A stretch of 64,000 nucleotides of DNA from Campylobacter magnus (GTDB lineage Bacteria > Campylobacterota > Campylobacteria > Campylobacterales > Campylobacteraceae). The translations under genes were made by a program, and so were the position numbers. Below the pieces are notes generated by a model that was not told where the DNA came from, did no database searches, and was given only the letters and a program-made list of their open reading frames with translations. Location of the stretch: assembly GCF_028649595.1 (NCBI RefSeq), contig NZ_JAQSLK010000003.1:1-64000 (forward strand), read 5' to 3'. This document shows positions 61,375-64,000 of this stretch, piece by piece (the first letter of the stretch is position 1; every line of letters starts with the position of its first letter).

Positions 61375-62023
61375 TATTTTATTTGCTGATGGTGTTTTTT
61401 CTAGGCTTTTAGAAGGGCTTTTAGTAAGTGCTGAGATTAGCCTTATTTCTGCTTTTTTTTCGCTAGTTTTTGGTGTGATTTTTGGTCTTTTTATGACTAT
61501 AGATTTTTGGCTTACTAAGCTTATTTCACGCATTTATTTAGAGTTTGTGCGTATTATGCCTCAGCTGGTGCTACTTTTTATTATGTATTTTGGTGTTTCA
61601 TCATGGCTGGGGCTTGATATATCTGCGTTTTTAAGCTCTGTGATTGTTTTTACTTTTTGGGGGACAGCTGAAATGGGAGATTTGGTTCGCTCAGCTCTTA
61701 TAAACACTCCAAAACACCAGTATGAAAGCGCCTTTGCTTTAGGGCTAAATAAAACCCAAACTTATGCTTATATCATCATTCCACAGACTATAAAAAATTT
61801 AACTCCACTTAGTATAAATCTCATTACTCGTATCATAAAAACTACTTCGCTAGTAGCCTTAATAGGCGTGGTGGAGGTGCTAAAAGTAGCCGAACAGATC
61901 ATTGATAGCACGAGATTTAGCCACCCAAATGGTGCGCTGTGGGTGTATGGGGTGGTGTTTATGATGTATTTTGTGCTGTGTTTTGCTACTTCACTGTGCT
62001 CAAAATTTTTTGAAAAGAGATAA
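61364..62023 (+). CDS. polar amino acid ABC transporter permease 2
   Basis: The second permease (219 residues from ATG 61364) overlaps permease 1 by 11 bases. Motif YLEFVRIMPQLVLLFIMYFG and EAA loop AFALGLNKTQTYAYIIIPQT are present. A TTG three codons upstream is a possible alternative start. The pair likely forms a heterodimer. Confidence 0.87.
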   Translation: MGISILFADGVFSRLLEGLLVSAEISLISAFFSLVFGVIFGLFMTIDFWLTKLISRIYLEFVRIMPQLVLLFIMYFGVSSWLGLDISAFLSSVIVFTFWGTAEMGDLVRSALINTPKHQYESAFALGLNKTQTYAYIIIPQTIKNLTPLSINLITRIIKTTSLVALIGVVEVLKVAEQIIDSTRFSHPNGALWVYGVVFMMYFVLCFATSLCSKFFEKR

Positions 62024-62024
62024 A

Positions 62025-62744
62025 ATGTTAAAAATCAAGCAATTAGTAAAAAGCTATGGAAGCTTAGAGGTTTTACAGGGTATAAACTTAGAGATAAAAA
62101 AAAGCGAAGTTGTAGCCGTGCTAGGGCCTTCTGGGTGTGGAAAAAGTACCTTGCTTCGCACGATAAATGGACTTGAGAGCATAAATAGTGGGGAAATCTA
62201 CTTCAAAGACGAGCTAATTAACAAAAAAAATATCATCGCAATGCGCCAAAAAATCGGTATGGTTTTTCAAAGTTATGATCTTTTTGCCCATTTAAATGTA
62301 CTCCAAAACATTATGCTAGCTCCGCTTAAGGTTCAAAAAAGAGATGAAAAAGAGGTAAAAGAGTTTGCGCTAAGGCTTTTGGAGCGTGTGCGACTTTTAG
62401 AAAAGCAAAGTGCTTATCCAAGAGAGCTAAGTGGTGGACAAAAACAGCGCATTGCGATTGTTAGAGCACTTTGTATGAGACCTGAGCTAATGCTGTTTGA
62501 TGAGGTTACAGCTGCGCTTGATCCAGAGATGGTGCGAGAGGTGCTAGAAGTCGTGCGAGATCTAGCAAATGATGGAATGACAATGCTTATAGTAACGCAT
62601 GAGATGAACTTTGCAAGAGCGGTGGCTTCTAGGGTAGTGTTTTTAGATGGTGGTAGGGTGGCTGAAGATGAGAGCTCAGAGCAATTTTTTAGCTCACCAA
62701 AGCATGAAAGAGCTAGAGAATTTTTGAAGTCTTTTGAATACTAA
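62025..62744 (+). CDS. amino acid ABC transporter ATP-binding protein
   Basis: This 239-residue ATPase has Walker A GPSGCGKSTLLRTIN, Q-loop VFQSYDLF, signature LSGGQKQRIAI and Walker B LMLFDEVTAALDP. The ATG at 62025 comes right after permease 2; an earlier in-frame start would lie inside it. It energises uptake by the two permeases. Confidence 0.92.
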   Translation: MLKIKQLVKSYGSLEVLQGINLEIKKSEVVAVLGPSGCGKSTLLRTINGLESINSGEIYFKDELINKKNIIAMRQKIGMVFQSYDLFAHLNVLQNIMLAPLKVQKRDEKEVKEFALRLLERVRLLEKQSAYPRELSGGQKQRIAIVRALCMRPELMLFDEVTAALDPEMVREVLEVVRDLANDGMTMLIVTHEMNFARAVASRVVFLDGGRVAEDESSEQFFSSPKHERAREFLKSFEY

Positions 62745-62865
62745 GTAATTTTATAAATATTTTAAGACATTATATATTAAAGTTTTAGAAAAAATATTTG
62801 TTATTTACTATATATTTATTTTGCTAGTTTAGAATTCCCTAAACATTTTATTTAAAGGAGAAAAA

Positions 62866-63666
62866 ATGAGACTATTAAAAATAGTTTTTCTAGCAGCTGT
62901 GCTTTTTGGTTCTTTATGGGCAAAAAGTTTAGATGAAATAAAAGCAGCAGGCGTGGTTCGTATAGGTGTATTTAGCGATAAAGCACCTTTTGGCTATGTT
63001 GATAGCAAGGGTGAGTATCAAGGATATGATGTGTATTTTGCTAAGCGTATTGCGCAGGATTTGGGCGTGAAGCTAGAGTTTTTAGCACTTGATCCAGCTA
63101 GCAGGGTGCAGTTTGTAAAAAGCGATAAGGCTGACATTATCCTAGCAAATTTCACAAAAACAGCCGAGAGAGAAAAGCAAGTAGATTTTGCTCTGCCTTA
63201 TATGAAAGTAGCCCTTGGCGTAGTAAGTCCTAAAAAGGCGCAAATTACCGATGTAAAAGAGCTTGAAGGCAAAACGCTAATAGTGGTAAAGGGTACTACT
63301 GCTGATTTTTATTTCACAAAAAATTACCCTGAGATAAAACTTTTAAAGTTCGATCAATACTCTCAAGCATATAACGCACTCTTAGATGGTCGTGGGGATG
63401 CTTTTAGCACCGATAATACCGAGGTTCAAGCTTGGGCAAATCAAAATGAAGGCTTTAGCGTAGGTATAGCAAAGCTAGGTGATTTGGATGTGATTGCCCC
63501 TGCTGTGAAAAAGGGAAATAAAGAGCTTTTATCATGGATAAATGAAAAAATCGTTGAGCTTGGCAAAGAAAACTTCTTTCATAAAGCCTATGAAGAGACC
63601 TTGCGTCCAGTTTATGGAGCTGATTCAAATGCTGATGATATCGTAGTTGAAGGCGGTAAGCTATAA
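62866..63666 (+). CDS. periplasmic amino acid-binding protein, CjaA/PEB1 family
   Basis: The 266-residue binding protein has a type I-looking signal peptide (RLLKIVFLAAVLFGSLWA) without a lipobox. It has the family 3 solute-binding segments APFGYVDSKGEYQGYDVYFA, KADIILANFTKTAEREKQVD and VIAPAVKKGNKELLSW. It resembles C. jejuni CjaA, which binds cysteine. The ligand is unproved. AAAGGAGAAAAA precedes the ATG; 121 bases separate it from the ATPase. Confidence 0.88.
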   Translation: MRLLKIVFLAAVLFGSLWAKSLDEIKAAGVVRIGVFSDKAPFGYVDSKGEYQGYDVYFAKRIAQDLGVKLEFLALDPASRVQFVKSDKADIILANFTKTAEREKQVDFALPYMKVALGVVSPKKAQITDVKELEGKTLIVVKGTTADFYFTKNYPEIKLLKFDQYSQAYNALLDGRGDAFSTDNTEVQAWANQNEGFSVGIAKLGDLDVIAPAVKKGNKELLSWINEKIVELGKENFFHKAYEETLRPVYGADSNADDIVVEGGKL

Positions 63667-63872
63667 CTTATTTTCTTAGCCAATTCTAGAATTCCTTAGG
63701 GAATTCTAGAGTTATTTTTTATATTTATCTAACGAAATTCTAGAATTATTTTTTATATTTATCTAACCAATTCTAGAATTCCTTACTCTAGAATTCCTTA
63801 GGGAATTCTAGAATTATTTTTTATATTTATCTAACAAAATTCTAGAATTCTTTAGGGAATTCTAGAATTCCC
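63667..63872. repeat. tandem palindrome/ATCTAAC array
   Basis: Three units of AATTATTTTTTATATTTATC followed by TAAC alternate with palindromes (AATTCTAGAATTCCTTAGGG), the most regular tandem in the window. No gene in it. Confidence 0.82.
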
Positions 63873-64000
63873 TTATTCTGCGCCAAGGTTGTTTTTGTAA
63901 TTTTCTAAGCTATTTGTGCGCTTTGATATAAAGTTTGCTAGCATATTTTTATTTTGTTCAAAAAACAGCTCAAAGTCGCTTTGTGTGCGGATATTATCCT
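63873..64000 (-). CDS. C-terminal end of a protein cut by the window
   Basis: A minus-strand frame open to the window edge ends at TAA 63873-63875, coding 41 residues ending KRTNSLENYKNNLGAE. It is hydrophilic and helical. The start and family lie outside the window. Confidence 0.6.
   Translation of the reverse strand, partial: DNIRTQSDFELFFEQNKNMLANFISKRTNSLENYKNNLGAE

Noticed and set aside
63667-63872. CRISPR or ori-like iterons
   Set aside because: Only three or four units, palindrome-based and the same family as elsewhere; no DnaA box cluster was recognised.
1-64000. tRNA or rRNA genes
   Set aside because: No cloverleaf-like GGTTCGA segments or rRNA stretches were recognised in the gaps on either strand; a tRNAscan run would be needed to exclude them fully.

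Overview
The window looks like chromosomal DNA of a Campylobacter species (Campylobacterota), though not a close C. jejuni relative. Support includes the AT-rich composition, AAGGAG/AAAGGA ribosome binding sites, TATAAT promoters without an obvious -35 box, and genes typical of the group: pseC, FliW, CjaA-like binding protein, carboxynorspermidine synthase, DUF2393 proteins and the accD-rlmH-membrane protein block. No rRNA, tRNA, prophage, transposase or CRISPR array was recognised.

Layout. 0.4-3.8 kb is a leftward operon joined by 4-base overlaps (GSP-synthase-like, ubiX, 2-hydroxyacid dehydrogenase, dsbA). 3.9-10.8 kb carries a NAMPT-type enzyme, a FlxA-like coiled coil, a lipoprotein, an alcohol dehydrogenase, a poly-G methyltransferase, the polyamine enzyme CANSDH and an SGNH hydrolase. 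10.8-19.7 kb holds ung, rplT/rpmI, mnmG, ribE, pgeF, xth and a DUF3791/DUF3990 toxin-antitoxin-like operon. 19.8-30.8 kb holds accC/accB, dcd, pseC, pyrB, prs, rho and dnaX. 31-39 kb has accD-rlmH, ahpC, malic enzyme, ppk2 and dsbD. 39-43 kb has a tandem FliW, pilin-like genes and small YjfB-type proteins. 43-48 kb has purM, ridA, coaE, tsaD and pyrC. 48-50 kb is repeat-rich with GIY-YIG and two paralogous pilin-like genes. 50.8-55.2 kb has a glycosyltransferase, a candidate sRNA, and rnc with a YafQ-type toxin-antitoxin pair and aroC. 55.9-63.7 kb has cysQ, two DUF2393 proteins, hisIE, an SPFH protein, ilvE and a complete amino-acid ABC importer.

The outstanding feature is the intergenic DNA. 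It is packed with copies of the perfect palindrome GGAATTCTAGAATTCC and degenerate versions. It also carries GTCATCC...GGATCTC and GTCATTGCGAGG...GCAATCTC hairpin elements, GC-rich triple-hairpin elements, and a C-rich ATACCCCCTAACCCCC motif. The palindrome enters genes in frame (three 30-bp units in ubiX, a 45-residue insert in tsaD, the hisIE linker, the dnaX linker) and supplies the stop codon of several genes.

The best candidate for an undescribed system is a set of six 100-200-base structured elements (A-F), at 12.27, 14.27, 22.30, 22.56, 26.12 and 28.23 kb. They share short invariant internal-loop and hairpin motifs in interchangeable modules, while the helices between them differ in sequence yet stay paired. 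Where pairs are imperfect, most mismatches become G-U wobbles on one particular strand, which suggests they act as RNA. All structural inference is by eye.
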